The notes under the pieces were generated by a model, which ran no database searches, was not told the origin of the DNA, and saw only the letters and a program-made list of their open reading frames with translations. Below, one piece after another: positions 38,101 through 57,839 of a stretch of DNA of 64,000 nt; the first letter of the stretch is position 1, and each line of letters begins with the position of its first letter. Position numbers and translations under genes: made by a program. Origin of the DNA: Saccoglossus kowalevskii (lineage: Eukaryota; Hemichordata; Enteropneusta; Harrimaniidae); NCBI RefSeq assembly GCF_000003605.2, contig NW_003123425.1:138267-202266 (forward strand). The letters are read 5' to 3'.

Positions 38101-41100
38101 AATCTACACAATGTTTACTTGCTATGAATTGGTTTTTAGTGCATTGTAATTTCACTGTAATCGTAACATTCTGTGAACCAACTAATGCAATCAAATTCAA
38201 AACTGAAAAAAACCTCTGTACGTTGTACTCTTATAGAAACAACTTAAAATGTCATCAATAACATCAACAATTTTTGAAGTAATAAACGAACATATAATTA
38301 TATTAATTATTGTATTTCATTATTGCATTTTATATCAAAAAAATACTTCACTGACGTTAAGTATGATTGGGGATATGAACTAAATGACTAAATTCAAAGT
38401 ACAATCAATCTACTTGTCCACAGGTATTTGATGAGGTTATGCCGCTCACCTTGTCGTGTATAGATGGATACAGTCTGTGCGTGGTAGGGTACGGACAATC
38501 AGATTCAGGTACAACATACACTCTACTGGGTACGCAGCACGAAGCAGGAATTGGTATCAGAGCGATTGGAGATATTTTCAAGAAATGCTCACAGAAACAT
38601 CTGGTGGATTTTGCATTCAAGGTAATTGTAAGATATTCATTGACGTCATGTCCTGGTCACGATGAAATCAATGAAATATGTGTTTCGAGTTTAATAATTA
38701 TTATTTGATCACATTTGACCACTTGATTTATGGTTAATTGACATTATTAAAACACGATTCCGATTTATTCTAGCTCTACCCTGGTTATACTTGTGATGCG
38801 ATGTGACGTTGATGTGTTATCACGTAGTTTGATCACTTGTAATGAAACATAATTTAAATAGAATTCTTAACTCCTCTATCTTCGTTATTTGTACCGGGGG
38901 TGGATATATTGCGACATATATTTAAACGGGCACTTCCAGTTAAGCCTAATCTCACAACAAATTTACTTTTTGGATTAAAATGACAATGGATAACAAAAGA
39001 TAGATTAACTTTGTAAACAACATAAACAATAGTGTCCCATGATTCTTTGGTGCAATCCCTGGGATTGGAAGCTTCCCCTTTAAGGTATTGAGTTGGTTTT
39101 GCCAGGTAATTCAGATTTGATTATTTGTCCCCATGATGATTGCATTTGCCTACCACCCCCAACGATTTATGTGTCAAACTTGTTCCACATTTTAGCCGAT
39201 CGGAGAGTCATGTTGGTGTGTGTGGGATATAGCATTAAATTTACACAAATTTATTTACACTTCTGGTAGGTACTAAAGCATCATACCACAAATCGCCCAC
39301 AAACATTGTCACTGTAGATACGATCTTAATCGCATTTAATCCGTTTGTCATTTATTTGTTCAATATGCCTAACCCTATTAGATAATATAATAATGAATAT
39401 AGTTAGTATTCCCTGACGCATTTGAACAATTCAGTTATTTAGTGATTTTGGTGTGCATACAATTCCGCACATATGTATACGTAATTGGTTTTTTTGAATG
39501 CATGGATTCAAACAATTAACATCAACTTGTGAAATACTAAAGCCTTTCGTCAGTCTGTAACAAATACATCACTTGCCAGAATACAATTATGCGAAATCAC
39601 ACTTCTCTGATTTGCTGTAAGATGTATTAATACTAATGGGCTTGTTCTGTATTCGCCCAGATAAGACAAGATAATAGCTCACTAAATTGACCGCATAATC
39701 GGTTCTAAGCGTTTGAGTCGCGGAGCGTGAAGTACCTCTAGTGGGGGCGCATTTTGACAAGATGGATGCGACACGGTCATATCACCTATGCCCGGTTACC
39801 TATTCTATTGTCGATTATTATTGTTTGTTAATATGCACGGTTCAAAATAATTTAATGTATTGTTGACAGTTTTCAATGGTCGAAATATACAATGACTGTG
39901 TGTACGATCTTTTGGGAATGGATGCACGCTCGAATTTAACATTACTGGATGACCCCAAATCAAGCAACGAGTTCATTGCAGATGGTGTAACTAAGGTAAT
40001 CGTCAAAGATGATACGGATGTAATGAAAAACTTAATACGAGGAATCCATGCCCGAATTAGCGGAATCACATCGACACATTCTTCAAGGTATGCTGTAGTG
40101 TAAATTGTCAAATCGCGTTACGAAACGATTTGTTTAGTATGATAGTGAAAGTAGTGATGTAAGCCGACTATGTCTATGGAACGTTTCAATAACCCACGGT
40201 AATATGTAGAGTCCATGGAAACAATGGATACTAAATATATCCATGACTTTCAATTTAACGCGTGGGTTAGGAATATGTTATACAAGTACCTTGAATAAAA
40301 TTTCAATATAACTGGCTGCTCTCGAAACAACGAGTTCGTGTAAAAGTGAACTAACCAAAGGGCGGCTGATTAGGTTCGATGAATTTAACGTAGATGCATT
40401 CGTGGTATATGGCACCCACCCCTCCCGCGCGACCAAATGTTCTTAAATATAAGAACAAACTTTCTCGCACTCGGCTATTATTTTTCACGACATGCGAAGC
40501 AGTATCGTGGACTCTCAAAATAGCGTCCCAGACTGATAATGTCATAAACCCTTGGATGGGATCTGCCATAGGTGACCGTTTTTTTTTTTTTAATTTCAGG
40601 AACGTGTTTAGATGAATTGTCATTACAATAGCGTAGTTTTGTAATGACTTATAATCAACTTCAAGTGCGATTAAACTCTGAACTAAATATTGATGATAAA
40701 TGTACGCGCCGTCATACAAGTACTTACTCTAGGTGGCGCTGTATATAAAATACACATGCTTTCCAACTAGTATATCATAATGATATGACCTTAGAAAAAT
40801 ACAAAACGCGTAACTGTTCGTTTGAAACTTGCATTGAATTGTAAATCTACTAGATTGTCCGTAATTTATATACGGAGAGGATATCTCATGGGACACCTGA
40901 CAATATCAGATTAATTAACCAATTATACTGAATTTAATGTAGGCTGAAATTACTGCGCGAGTTTAATTGTAGGGTAACGATTTTGATATCTTGATCATCC
41001 CAGACATCGTTTTGAAACGCTAGAATACAAAACTCGTAATTCATTAACGCGTATTCAAGAAAAATAACGCAAAATCGCCGACATTTGGCATATTTGAGAC

Positions 41101-42534
41101 ATCAGCCATGATATCAACAGTTCCATGTGCTTGTATAGACCATTCAGATTACCGGAATGCACATGATATGGACATACTGAAAACAAATAACGATCAAACA
41201 GTGATGAAAAGGAACGAACGTGGTAATAAATCGTGATATGATTCTGGGAATTTGTCGGCAATGCGAAATATCTAACTTTTAGAAAACAGAATTTATGAGC
41301 GCACTATGTTTCTTATTAGTTTGTTTCAAAAACGAATGACGATTCAGAAACGTGATACAGAATCATTTCAATAACTTTCATTTGTAACATATTATGTTTT
41401 ACACGTGTTTTGCTGTCCATAGTTGTAGATCCCATTTGCTGATAGCTCTACAGATAGGAGGTGTTAATAGAATATCCGGGGTTACAAGTAATGGCTCCAT
41501 TGCCATTGTCGATTTAGCGTGCACGGAAACCATCCATATAGGCAAAGGTGATAATTCTGGACAGAGCATGGTTGAGTCTACCACAGTGCACAAATCATTC
41601 ATGTCGTTGCAATTGGTAAGTACGAAAGATCCCTCTAAAGTCTAGAAAATGTTTTGCCGAAACCACACCAACAATTTCTATAAAATTGAAACACACATTA
41701 TAAAAATGTGTCAGTCTTTGCAGATCTCTGCCTTGGTCTGAAATTATCCAACTGATAATTGCTTTTAATGAGATGTTGTTTGTTTTGTTTTGTCTTTGCG
41801 CTCATTGCGCAGCGCAAGGTAAAGTTAGTGTCCACCCTCGTCAATGAAAGGAATGCGATGCTCATTAAAAACTTATACCTGTTGAAACTCTTGAAGTACC
41901 TCAATTTTGATACTAACAATTCTCCAAGCAAGTCCAATTCACATGAGACTTTCATTGTGACTAAGACAACCATAAAGCGAAATTATTTCTTATTTCTAGA
42001 AGGTAGCATTTTAGGCCAAAGATATACACGGACGCGGTAACCAGTAAGCCTCAGTCACATTAAGACTTTGGTCATAGTAATCTGTCGATATTTTCTGTCT
42101 CCAGGTGTTGAAAGCTCTTCGAACAAAGACAGGCACTGTGCCCTTTAATAATTCCGTCCTGACCCAGACATTACGACCATTTTTTGGACCGGACGCTAAG
42201 GTAATGTATATTTAGTTAATCTAGTATCAAGTTAACGTGAGCATGCGTAGGCACGAGAGTGTACAAACGAGTAGATGTGTTGGCAGAACTAATCATATAT
42301 TAATTAAAGGTATTACAAATTCTAGATCACCACATGCCGTCAAATTACGTAACTATTTTGCATTAGATATTTTCAAACTTATACTGTAACATGTTTTTCA
42401 CCCAGGTATGCTTCTTTGCTACTGTCAACCCGGAACAAGATCACGTGAGTGAAACGTTGAACACGCTAGAATACGCGTCTACAATTATAACGCAATCAAC
42501 ACCAGGAAGCGAGAAATGGGACCAACAACGATGA
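32127..42534 (+). CDS. Kinesin-14-type protein with degenerate nucleotide site (569 aa)
   Basis: Thirteen coding exons: 32127-32216, 33083-33136, 33361-33408, 34757-34858, 35442-35600, 35883-35988, 36853-37007, 37550-37711, 38424-38621, 39870-40087, 41423-41615, 42105-42200, 42406-42534; 1710 bases, phases consistent. Residues 1-238: polar N-terminus with short helical stretches, no known domain. 239-569: C-terminal kinesin motor fold, entered through KGNIRVFCR, the kinesin-14 neck/motor junction. Further motor landmarks: VEIYNDCVYDLL, CRSH (switch I region), VDLACTE (switch II) and NTLEYAS. The P-loop reads GQSDSGTT (316-323) where kinesins have GQTGSGKT, so the essential Lys is Thr; switch II DLAGSE is DLACTE. 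The protein probably cannot hydrolyse ATP but may bind microtubules or partner another kinesin, as Vik1/Cik1 do with Kar3 (inference). The ATG lies in an exon preceded by a CATCGACAG acceptor, implying a noncoding first exon. Confidence 0.88.
32390..32440 (+). repeat. Short ATATAG-type microsatellite
   Basis: Imperfect CATATAGATATAGATATAG run in the first kinesin coding intron. Confidence 0.6.
34249..34627. mobile_element. ~380 bp MITE with ~45 bp inverted ends
   Basis: Left TACTGTAAAACATGTT...TATTTTAGCGAATT; the reverse complement of the right end is TACTGCAAAACATGTC...TATTTTAGCGAATT. It lies in the kinesin intron just before exon 34757. A 137-codon minus-strand frame across it is a by-product of the element. 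Confidence 0.75.
37741..37860 (+). repeat. Dispersed repeat pair in kinesin introns (copy 1)
   Basis: TAATGACTTATAATCAACTT CAAGTG and the following ~75 bases to CTAGGTGGCGCT recur at 40630-40745. About 80% alike by eye. Unclassified. Confidence 0.65.
38630..39869. other. Large kinesin intron, nothing recognised
   Basis: AT-rich intron between the P-loop exon and the next motor exon. No exon or complete mobile element seen; one GTGGGGGCGC motif near 39743 resembles ends of the CTAGTGACG element. Confidence 0.45.
40630..40745 (+). repeat. Dispersed repeat pair in kinesin introns (copy 2)
   Basis: Second copy, with the same orientation and ends (TAATGACTTATAATCAACTT ... CTAGGTGGCGCT), in the intron between exons 40087 and 41423. 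Confidence 0.65.
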
Positions 42535-42599
42535 CGTAATGGCCCGTAATGGTTTATCGTTGCTGTCAGGCTCCATTCCTTTCCTACAGCTGAAATAAC

Positions 42600-44150
42600 A
42601 GAAATGAACATCCGTCTGTTATCCCTAGAAGGGTCACAAGCCACGTTTCAAAAAAACCATGTGACACCTAACACATAGAGTTATGTCATGGACTATATTT
42701 ATGATAATTGCATTTAAACATCTGGAAATGAATATCAAACTGCAAATTGTGAAAAGTGAAAAGTTGAAGACTTTTTGGCATACTATTATACATGTATTAT
42801 ACTTGGTAATGGAAACTTCTGCCAGGTGAATATCAGTTACTGAACACATTGATTGCAGCATTAATATTATTTTAATAACATATTAGAAATACAGATATAT
42901 ATTATGAGTATTATTATCAAAATGTTTTTTGAGAGCGAGAGCCAGAGGGATTTATTTTGCTTTTCAAACAGTCTTTTATTCTCTCTCATCATCGCATCGC
43001 TGTCCATGATAATTGGAACGATGGATGAAATGACGGTAAAAATGGAACACCGTTTAAAGGGCAAAACATGTTTCATTTCTCTCTCGCAATAAACGATATC
43101 TCGGCGTTCATTTGCTTCGAATGTCCATTTCCTTCTACTTATAAGAATCAATAACTAAAGAACATAGAGGAAACACTTGTCACAATTTGATCGTAAAAAA
43201 GAGAAAAAAATGAGTTGTCCCACTATCAAATATGGGAACATTTTAGATGTCATTGTATTATATTTTTAGCTACACAAGCAATATCTTTATTATTATCTCG
43301 TTGTTATTTGTGGGTTATTATTTTATATTCTGTATTGAGTTATATTTTTGATTAAAATATGACATGTTGCAGGGAAGACCCGACGAGTAGGCTAAATCGA
43401 GTATTTTATTGATTTACTAAAAATATACGTAACTGTATAACGTCGAAGTGCTTGAAATGCGGCCCTCGAGTTAATCTATCAAGCGTGATTCGAGCGGGAT
43501 TCAAGATGGCGCCAGTCACGACTCGCTGCTCACCGGTTCGAAGCACCATTCAACGTTAAACTATTTTCAGCTCGCTGTTAGAAAACAATTGTCATATAAT
43601 TAAACAACATTACTGAATTACTGAATGAGCTACCTGGCTTCGCATAACTTGTAAAACACACAAAATGGCGCCGCCAATAATTTGACGTGGCCGTGTACCA
43701 TATTCTAAAGCTTAGGCTGTATAGATTTCTCCAATACTCCTTCTTAAACAGAGTATATGGCTGTATTATGTATCTGAGTTCCAAACAGGACATTGACCCC
43801 GTTGTACACGAGTTTGTTTTCGTATCCCTCTGTGTATGTGTCTATGACAGAAATCGCCGTTAATTATTCAATGTTTTCATACAGTATCCGTTATTTTGAT
43901 ATTTATATCATCACAACATTTCGGTTGGATGCATAATATACTTTAAATGTGATTCTGTAATGGGATCCTAGCAAAGTCTTATCAGTTCTAGGCATGTTTA
44001 TTTTCTTCCTATCAGTTCTATGTTATCATATTTTATTATCTGTTTACCAGGAAGTTAACTCCAGGGGATGATACGCACAATGCTGCTGGTACGGAAGCCG
44101 GTGATACGTGTCCTGGCTTTTCTTATTAGTATTTGTAAAGAGTCAGTGGT
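42600..44150. other. Intergenic between kinesin and Ig gene
   Basis: Kinesin 3' flank, then AT-rich sequence. No exon seen. The last ~150 bases before 44220 are the presumed 5' UTR of the Ig gene. Confidence 0.4.
43088..43093 (+). terminator. Candidate polyadenylation signal of kinesin gene
   Basis: AATAAA 554 bases after the kinesin stop codon, the first clear one seen downstream. Confidence 0.35.
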
Positions 44151-44219
44151 CTGTTGATATACACAGCCGGTCGCGTGGATTCCTTTGCTTGCTTTCCCAT
44201 CATAAACACCTCGGAAAAG

Positions 44220-45839
44220 ATGAAAACGAATATGTTGACCTTGTGTTTCTGTCTTGCGTGTATGATGTTTACCATCGCGTACGGACAGAGCTTCATCGAT
44301 GGGCCTGTTGATGTCGAACTAGTTGAACATAACACGGCTATATTGAAATGTAAAATTGGACCGGATCTAAACTTCGCCGAAGACGCTATGGGTGTTCTGT
44401 GGTACCACGGCGGCAAGCGAATTTATGATGAGGAATCTGCTAAGTACAAACGTATAACAGATGATCGTGGCCAACACGACCTCTTGATCTATAATATCAC
44501 GGAGGAAGATACTGGATACTACACATGCTTGGTGTATGATGTTCAACCACAAAAAGCCGGTAAGCTGACAGTCATTCCGTACCCTGTATTGACGGAAGAG
44601 CCAATCAACAAAACAGTTATCGTGGGCGATACCGCTATTCTGAGCTGCGTGTTTGACACGTTTAGCGAAAACCATTTTGACGTGTTCTGGCTGAAAGACA
44701 AAACTGTCATAACAGTTAACGAGACAATCAAGACCGACGCATTCCCCGACTCAAGCTGGAATAGATATTTCGTAACACGCAAGGACGATGGAGTTTATTT
44801 GACTATAACTGACGTGACTCTCCAAGATATGGCAGATTACTCATGTGGTGTCGCTAATAAGTTAGAGGAGGATTTTTTCTTGTTGTCAAGGGCGACCGGG
44901 ATAAAAGTTCTAATTCCTTCGCTGGAACTTCACCCTATATGTTTTCTTCATCAGAACTCTCGTCACTATAACGAAGACGATGAAGTAACAGCTAATTGTG
45001 TGTTATCTGGCAATACAGCCGGCGTTAGTTTATCTTTTCTTAAAAATGGTGAAACTATGACCGATTATAAAACACAGGGTAATGCAACATATATACGGCA
45101 AAGCGAGACATGGGCATTGTCGCCAAAAGACGACGGCTGCACCTTGACCTGTGTCGTTAAAACATCCACCGGCACGGATAATAGAATATGCGCGATAGGT
45201 CCCATCGATGTCAGATTCTCCCCTATTGTCGAAGTTATGATACTTCACGGAGACCCACTGCCAGGTCAAAACATCGACATATCGTGTGTTGTAAGCGCCA
45301 ACCCTGAAGTATTCGAATACAATTGGCTGATCAATGAACAACACATTTCTACTATCAATGACACACGGTTTGCACTGCGGGAAAATGGTCGATTGTTAAC
45401 GATAATAGACCCATCGACAAAATACAACGGATCAATCGTGACATGCCAGACGCACAACGCCATTAACGCAAGCACCGCAACATCGACCATCATGATGAAA
45501 CCATGGCCAACTTACGTGACTGCTGAACAATCAACTGTTGGCGTACTGTCCGTCACGCCGGGTTTGGACATAGCATTACACACGTGCCCCAGCGAGACAC
45601 TGTACATACGCATCTACATGCTAGCCAGTTTGCTGATTGTGTTCGTGGCGGTTACATGTTTTCTCTCTTACCTATCGTGTCGGCGCTACTACCGTGAAAA
45701 GGAGTTAAACAGAACTGAGGTGACGCCCTCTATCGGGGTGCGTTACCATAAATGCGCGGAGCCTATCGTACGTGGACAGCGCGAGGGAAGAGACAACCCC
45801 ACTATGTACGCATGCGACGAGATGGTATATTGTGCTTAA
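44220..45839 (+). CDS. Intronless Ig-superfamily transmembrane protein (539 aa)
   Basis: Single open exon. The start is taken at the Met followed by a hydrophobic signal peptide (residues 1-~22, core LTLCFCLACMMFTIAYG); an in-frame Met 22 codons upstream would bury it. Four Ig-like domains follow. Ig1: LKCKIG ... VLWYH ... DTGYYTC. Ig2: LSCVF ... VFWLKD ... DMADYSC. Ig3: ANCVLSG ... LTCVV, lacking the core Trp. Ig4: ISCVVSA ... YNWLI ... VTCQTH. Several NxT/S glycosylation sites. One membrane span near the C-terminus (ASLLIVFVAVTCFLSYL) precedes a ~55-residue tail beginning CRRYYREKE, with several Tyr. Likely a cell-surface adhesion or recognition receptor; I cannot name an orthologue. Absence of introns is notable beside such intron-rich neighbours and suggests a retrocopied origin, though introns in the UTR cannot be excluded. 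Confidence 0.85.
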   Translation: MKTNMLTLCFCLACMMFTIAYGQSFIDGPVDVELVEHNTAILKCKIGPDLNFAEDAMGVLWYHGGKRIYDEESAKYKRITDDRGQHDLLIYNITEEDTGYYTCLVYDVQPQKAGKLTVIPYPVLTEEPINKTVIVGDTAILSCVFDTFSENHFDVFWLKDKTVITVNETIKTDAFPDSSWNRYFVTRKDDGVYLTITDVTLQDMADYSCGVANKLEEDFFLLSRATGIKVLIPSLELHPICFLHQNSRHYNEDDEVTANCVLSGNTAGVSLSFLKNGETMTDYKTQGNATYIRQSETWALSPKDDGCTLTCVVKTSTGTDNRICAIGPIDVRFSPIVEVMILHGDPLPGQNIDISCVVSANPEVFEYNWLINEQHISTINDTRFALRENGRLLTIIDPSTKYNGSIVTCQTHNAINASTATSTIMMKPWPTYVTAEQSTVGVLSVTPGLDIALHTCPSETLYIRIYMLASLLIVFVAVTCFLSYLSCRRYYREKELNRTEVTPSIGVRYHKCAEPIVRGQREGRDNPTMYACDEMVYCA

Positions 45840-46151
45840 TTCAGCCCCACCAGTGATCCACAGACTATGCATGAACTAGAATTGCAGACGGTATCTTATG
45901 GTCTCAATTGGGCACTCTTCAGCTTTAGTGAGTGTGGGTACGCCACCAAAACAAACCATGCATCAAATATGAACCTGATTAGGGACTGAAACAAATGTAG
46001 ATTTCAATCGAACGTGGTTAGATTTCCGTTCCGTTTCCACATGACCTTATTGTGATTTCACATCACGGTGATTCAAGGCGATTGCATTCAGATTTACTAG
46101 TTATTACTTTGAGACGCCTGCCATCAATTTATTGATATCCCTCGCCTTCTG

Positions 46152-46157
46152 AATAAA
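46152..46157 (+). terminator. Candidate polyadenylation signal of Ig gene
   Basis: AATAAA about 310 bases after the Ig gene stop codon. Confidence 0.45.
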
Positions 46158-46768
46158 TAATAATCATTGAAGTTTTAGCACCAAATTATCTAATAATACA
46201 TACATACAAAAAACGATATAAAGAAGTGATAAATATTCTTTTAAAAAAATAGCATTTAATGTCAGAAAGGCAATCCTTATACATTTACCAATAAATACAT
46301 TACGTCTATATCTCTATGTATTACGTTTTCTATTGTGTTTTATGCATAGTTCATGCACGCTACAAATGAACGTATGCAATCATACTGGTTGTATATTTGT
46401 TACTTTCGAACGCATTGTCAGGGAAGTATCAACATGTAATACAGAGACTATGTCTTCATTATCACGAAGTAAGCGTCCTCATTATAATTAATGGTGTTCA
46501 TTATATTATGCGGTCGTATATTATAGATTGAAATTTGTTATAATTGCTTGATAGTCCCGGTCATCCTGTCAATTACAAAAATACAAAATTATGTAATTTC
46601 TCCATAATGTTAACACTTTAATCGAACAATTAATTTATGTACATTCAGCCAAACTTTCAGAACGAACACGTGTTTTACGGGTCGAATTGGACGGGTATAA
46701 TTTTAGTATTCGAGAATATTGAAGATCAAATGTCACATCACACGTCATTCAACACAGCCGAACATTTT

Positions 46769-46900
46769 TCAGTACAGCATGTATCGATACGCGCCGTTCA
46801 TCCCTTCAACTTCAGTACATCGTGAATCAATACGCGCCGTCCACCCCTTCAACTTTAGTACAGCATGTATTAATACGCGCCGTCCATCCCTTCACGGCCA
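46769..46900. repeat. Minisatellite, 3 x 43 bp
   Basis: GCGCCGT recurs at 46791, 46834 and 46877 (period 43) within AGTACAGCATGTAT-x-ATACGCGCCG and CATCCCTTCAACTT. The short open frames here are repeat products. Confidence 0.85.
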
Positions 46901-47579
46901 TGTATAGATTTTCGAAATAATCAATATTCCAAATCACGGAATACATCGTGGAGTCTGTTGGTTATTTATATGTATTAATGTAACTGACTTTATCAGCCTG
47001 AGTTATTACACCCTCACCGATAAACTCAGACACAACTCCACGCTATTAACTTGCTAGTCAGATTTAGACTAGTCTTACAAATACATTTCTTTATTGTAAT
47101 AATCTGTATTGAATTTACATACTGTAGGTTTCCCCTTTTTCTTCCCTCCCCGTTAAACATTACTTTTAAGAAATTACTCTCTTGGAAGTACAATTTACTG
47201 GAAAATAAACTGGTAAGTTTTGATGTCGAGTTGACTTTATTTAATTTACCTTCCTTTTTTACACCAGACATGCCATCTCATCGCATTTGTTAGCGAGTAT
47301 TTCAAAAACACGGCAAAATATTGCAGAAGTCGGTAAAGAAATAAAATAAGGGGTCTTCATATCGAATGTCGGAAGTGAGAACCTAGTCTCGTCACAAACA
47401 CCCGGAATCGCGCTGTAATCGGCCCACTGCAGTAAAATACGTATATCTGCACATATCATTTTGTCTAACAATATACTCAAGCATGTAAATATTAAAGGAA
47501 ATTTATTGTACGCGCTAATAATTGTATTTAATGGTACCTGATACGATACATAACTGAAACGGCTCCGACGAAGAAGACA

Positions 47580-47945
47580 TGTTATTACTAGTATTATAAA
47601 TCTGTCACCGTAATGCCACAAGTTACCGCGAGCCGTAATTTTGCGGTATTGCACTGGGTATTTTCATCCTACCATATTAAGGAAATGCAAATTCCAAATA
47701 TGGAATGATTACGCACGTAGGGTTTGGCACCAGACCTCATAGAAAGAAGTTCGCTAAAGACATCTGCTCTAAACTTTTTGGATTTCGGCATTCCCATGAT
47801 GTATTATTGGGAGGGAAAGTGTATACTCAGGCAGTACACCGTCACATCAACCTCTGCTGCGCGTCGGTCGATACTCCCGCTGTACTGTCTTCGTGCATAC
47901 TTTTCGATATCCTCGTATTATCCTCATATTATTGTAAACCTTTCA
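47580..47945 (-). mobile_element. Foldback non-autonomous element, copy C (full, minus)
   Basis: Read on the minus strand it runs from TAATATGAGGATAATACGAG through AGTATGCACGAAGACAGTAC, the palindrome centre and CATTCCATATTTGGAATTTG to GACAGATTTATAATA, colinear with 10615-11011. Confidence 0.75.
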
Positions 47946-48149
47946 ACATGTTGTAACAGTTTATGCATCTTTTGTCGCGGCTATACGACAACTTTAATAC
48001 GACGTATGAACTTGTGTGATGTTGCCTACCACGGTGATGAGAATGATTACTTTGCTAGGCGACAAGAATCTTTGATCCAAAAATGTATTGTATCAATAAC
48101 TGAGGAAATGTTTAATTCACTGTACCGTGAGATTGAATCGACACTATGA

Positions 48150-49860
48150 ACACAAATTGCAAAGTATATATACTACTAGGTAACTTAGTAACAATACAAA
48201 TGCAAATACCAATGATATAGTTCACCTAATGCAATGTCACAGTGTCATCGCGTATTTGCATACAACCAATAGGTATGTGTGGCATTCCTCATTTAAATAT
48301 TACAGCAGATCAATCATAGTAACTACGTGTATACTATTTTAACTGGGAGATAGTTAACAGCAAACTTCAATCCGAAAAATAAACGTTGTTATCAGCGTAT
48401 AGCATATCAGTACTGAAAAGCAATAACATCATATAATCTAGTATAAGCGATATGTAGAATGAATACGGATTTCCAATTAAATTTAATGACATTTTAAGAA
48501 TTGTTTTTCAATGTATGTAAGCATATTTTTGCATCTTCCACTACAGGTACAGAGTGTCTGTATATTTACCATAAGTAAACATTATAGTATAGGGAAATAG
48601 CTGTGCCCAGCTATTATCATGTGTAAACTTTCTACTCTTGCAATTAATTTTAAAAGTGATGATTTCAGAATTTTTGAATAAATTACCACAAGTGTGTATT
48701 CATGTCAGAATCACTTCTGTTCTGGCAATTTCTCCCCTAACTCGAGATGATATGTTTTTATCTGTGACACTGTTAGTGTATAAGACGCAATTATGGATGG
48801 ATTGGATCGGTTACTATGGTACCTCTGCACACTGTGCTGAATTTGAATAGCAAACAAAATGTGATCTTTGCATAAAAGCTACTTCTAGTTGGAGCTCCAG
48901 ATTCTGTATCTGCTCAAAAAATATTGATTCTACATTGCTACTTACGTTTTTTTATTGCTCCTGATTGCATTTATGCTGCAATATTTGATGCCCCTGTAAA
49001 AGTGTATATTTTGCTCAAAGATTTTGAAGAAATACTCAAATTATTATTTGTACTTATTTGTTTTTTGGCATTGTTTAAGATCGTTTGTATGATTTAGAAT
49101 GCGTGGAGTTTGAGTGAATATTACGGTTTACAGTCTCGAAAAAGGTGTTAGTTACCATATAGATGTTATAGCCATATGTTTACTTAACATGAAATGGTAT
49201 CTTACAAATTATTTATTGTTTTGATATACTTGCGAGGTCATTTGTCATTGATTAATTACATTAGATTTGTAATCTCATTATTGAAAAATCTGCCAGGTAT
49301 CTTAGACTTCTAGCCCAAATGGGTACTGTTACCAGATATTTGTTATACATCATTCCGATTCACCTACAGCATTGATAATTATCTAAGAGGAGCACGTGAT
49401 GTAGGGTCAACACAAATTTAAAGTTTTTCTTATGATCTAAAATCAGAATGAAAATCCTTTCTACGGTCTTATGAATATATTGAACATTAATTATTTTAGC
49501 TAATATTATAAGGTCGTGAATTATGCCTAAAACAGACAAATGTCCACAAATGAGCCACAAACCAAGGTCTCTATAATTGTCGATATTTAAACGGGTATTT
49601 ACCTTGAGTAATTAATAGGGATGGACCACAACCATGTACATCGCATTGCAATTTATTCATTCAGGTTCACCATGAGGTGAAACGTACGTTATTGTGGTCA
49701 GTCTCTCCACTCGATTGTCTTATCACAAATTCCTAGTACAGAGAGACAACGAAGTTCACAGTGATAGTGTACACTGGGGTGATCAGCAAAAATGTAACTA
49801 ACAAATCTGCATTAGTTGCCGAACTATTATATTTGAATAACTGATGATATTTAACCGAAT
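48150..49860. other. Intergenic, nothing recognised
   Basis: AT-rich sequence between the Ig gene and the NIDO-lectin gene. A short frame starting at 49864 followed by a GTAGGT donor is possible but unsupported. Confidence 0.4.
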
Positions 49861-50194
49861 GAGATGAAGCTAAATCAATTGAAATTGAAGCTACAGAAAG
49901 ATTTGTACGAGCGTTACGGCGAGACGTTGGTAGGTAGTGCTTTTACATCTGTGTACGAATTTTTAAAATCATGTTATAATGTTTATTTAAGTTCAGTCAG
50001 CTCCGCTATGTTCACCCATTATAAATATCTTTTCAGAAACATATATATGAAGTACATATCATGTGCACATTATACGAACTATTGACTTTAATGTAGTTTG
50101 CACTTTCGTGAAATGCATTTAATAACGTGATTCATATTCTCTTAGCTTTCAGGTTCTAATTATTGTCTATTAGAAATTCCGTGTTCTCCTTGAC

Positions 50195-57769
<7,575 letters not shown>

Positions 57770-57827
57770 TGAGAAACGTCATCGCAGTACAATTATACAC
57801 GGATTAAACAACATGCATGCTAGTTGA

Positions 57828-57833
57828 AATAAA
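57828..57833 (+). terminator. Polyadenylation signal of + NIDO-lectin gene
   Basis: AATAAA 59 bases after the stop codon, a normal distance; supports the short last exon ending EIPC. Confidence 0.6.
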
Positions 57834-57839
57834 AAGCTA

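Noticed and set aside
49864-49930. Short frame starting MKLNQLKLKLQKDLYERYGE with a GTAGGT donor
   Set aside because: Could be an upstream exon, but it does not join in phase with a recognisable next exon and has no family support.
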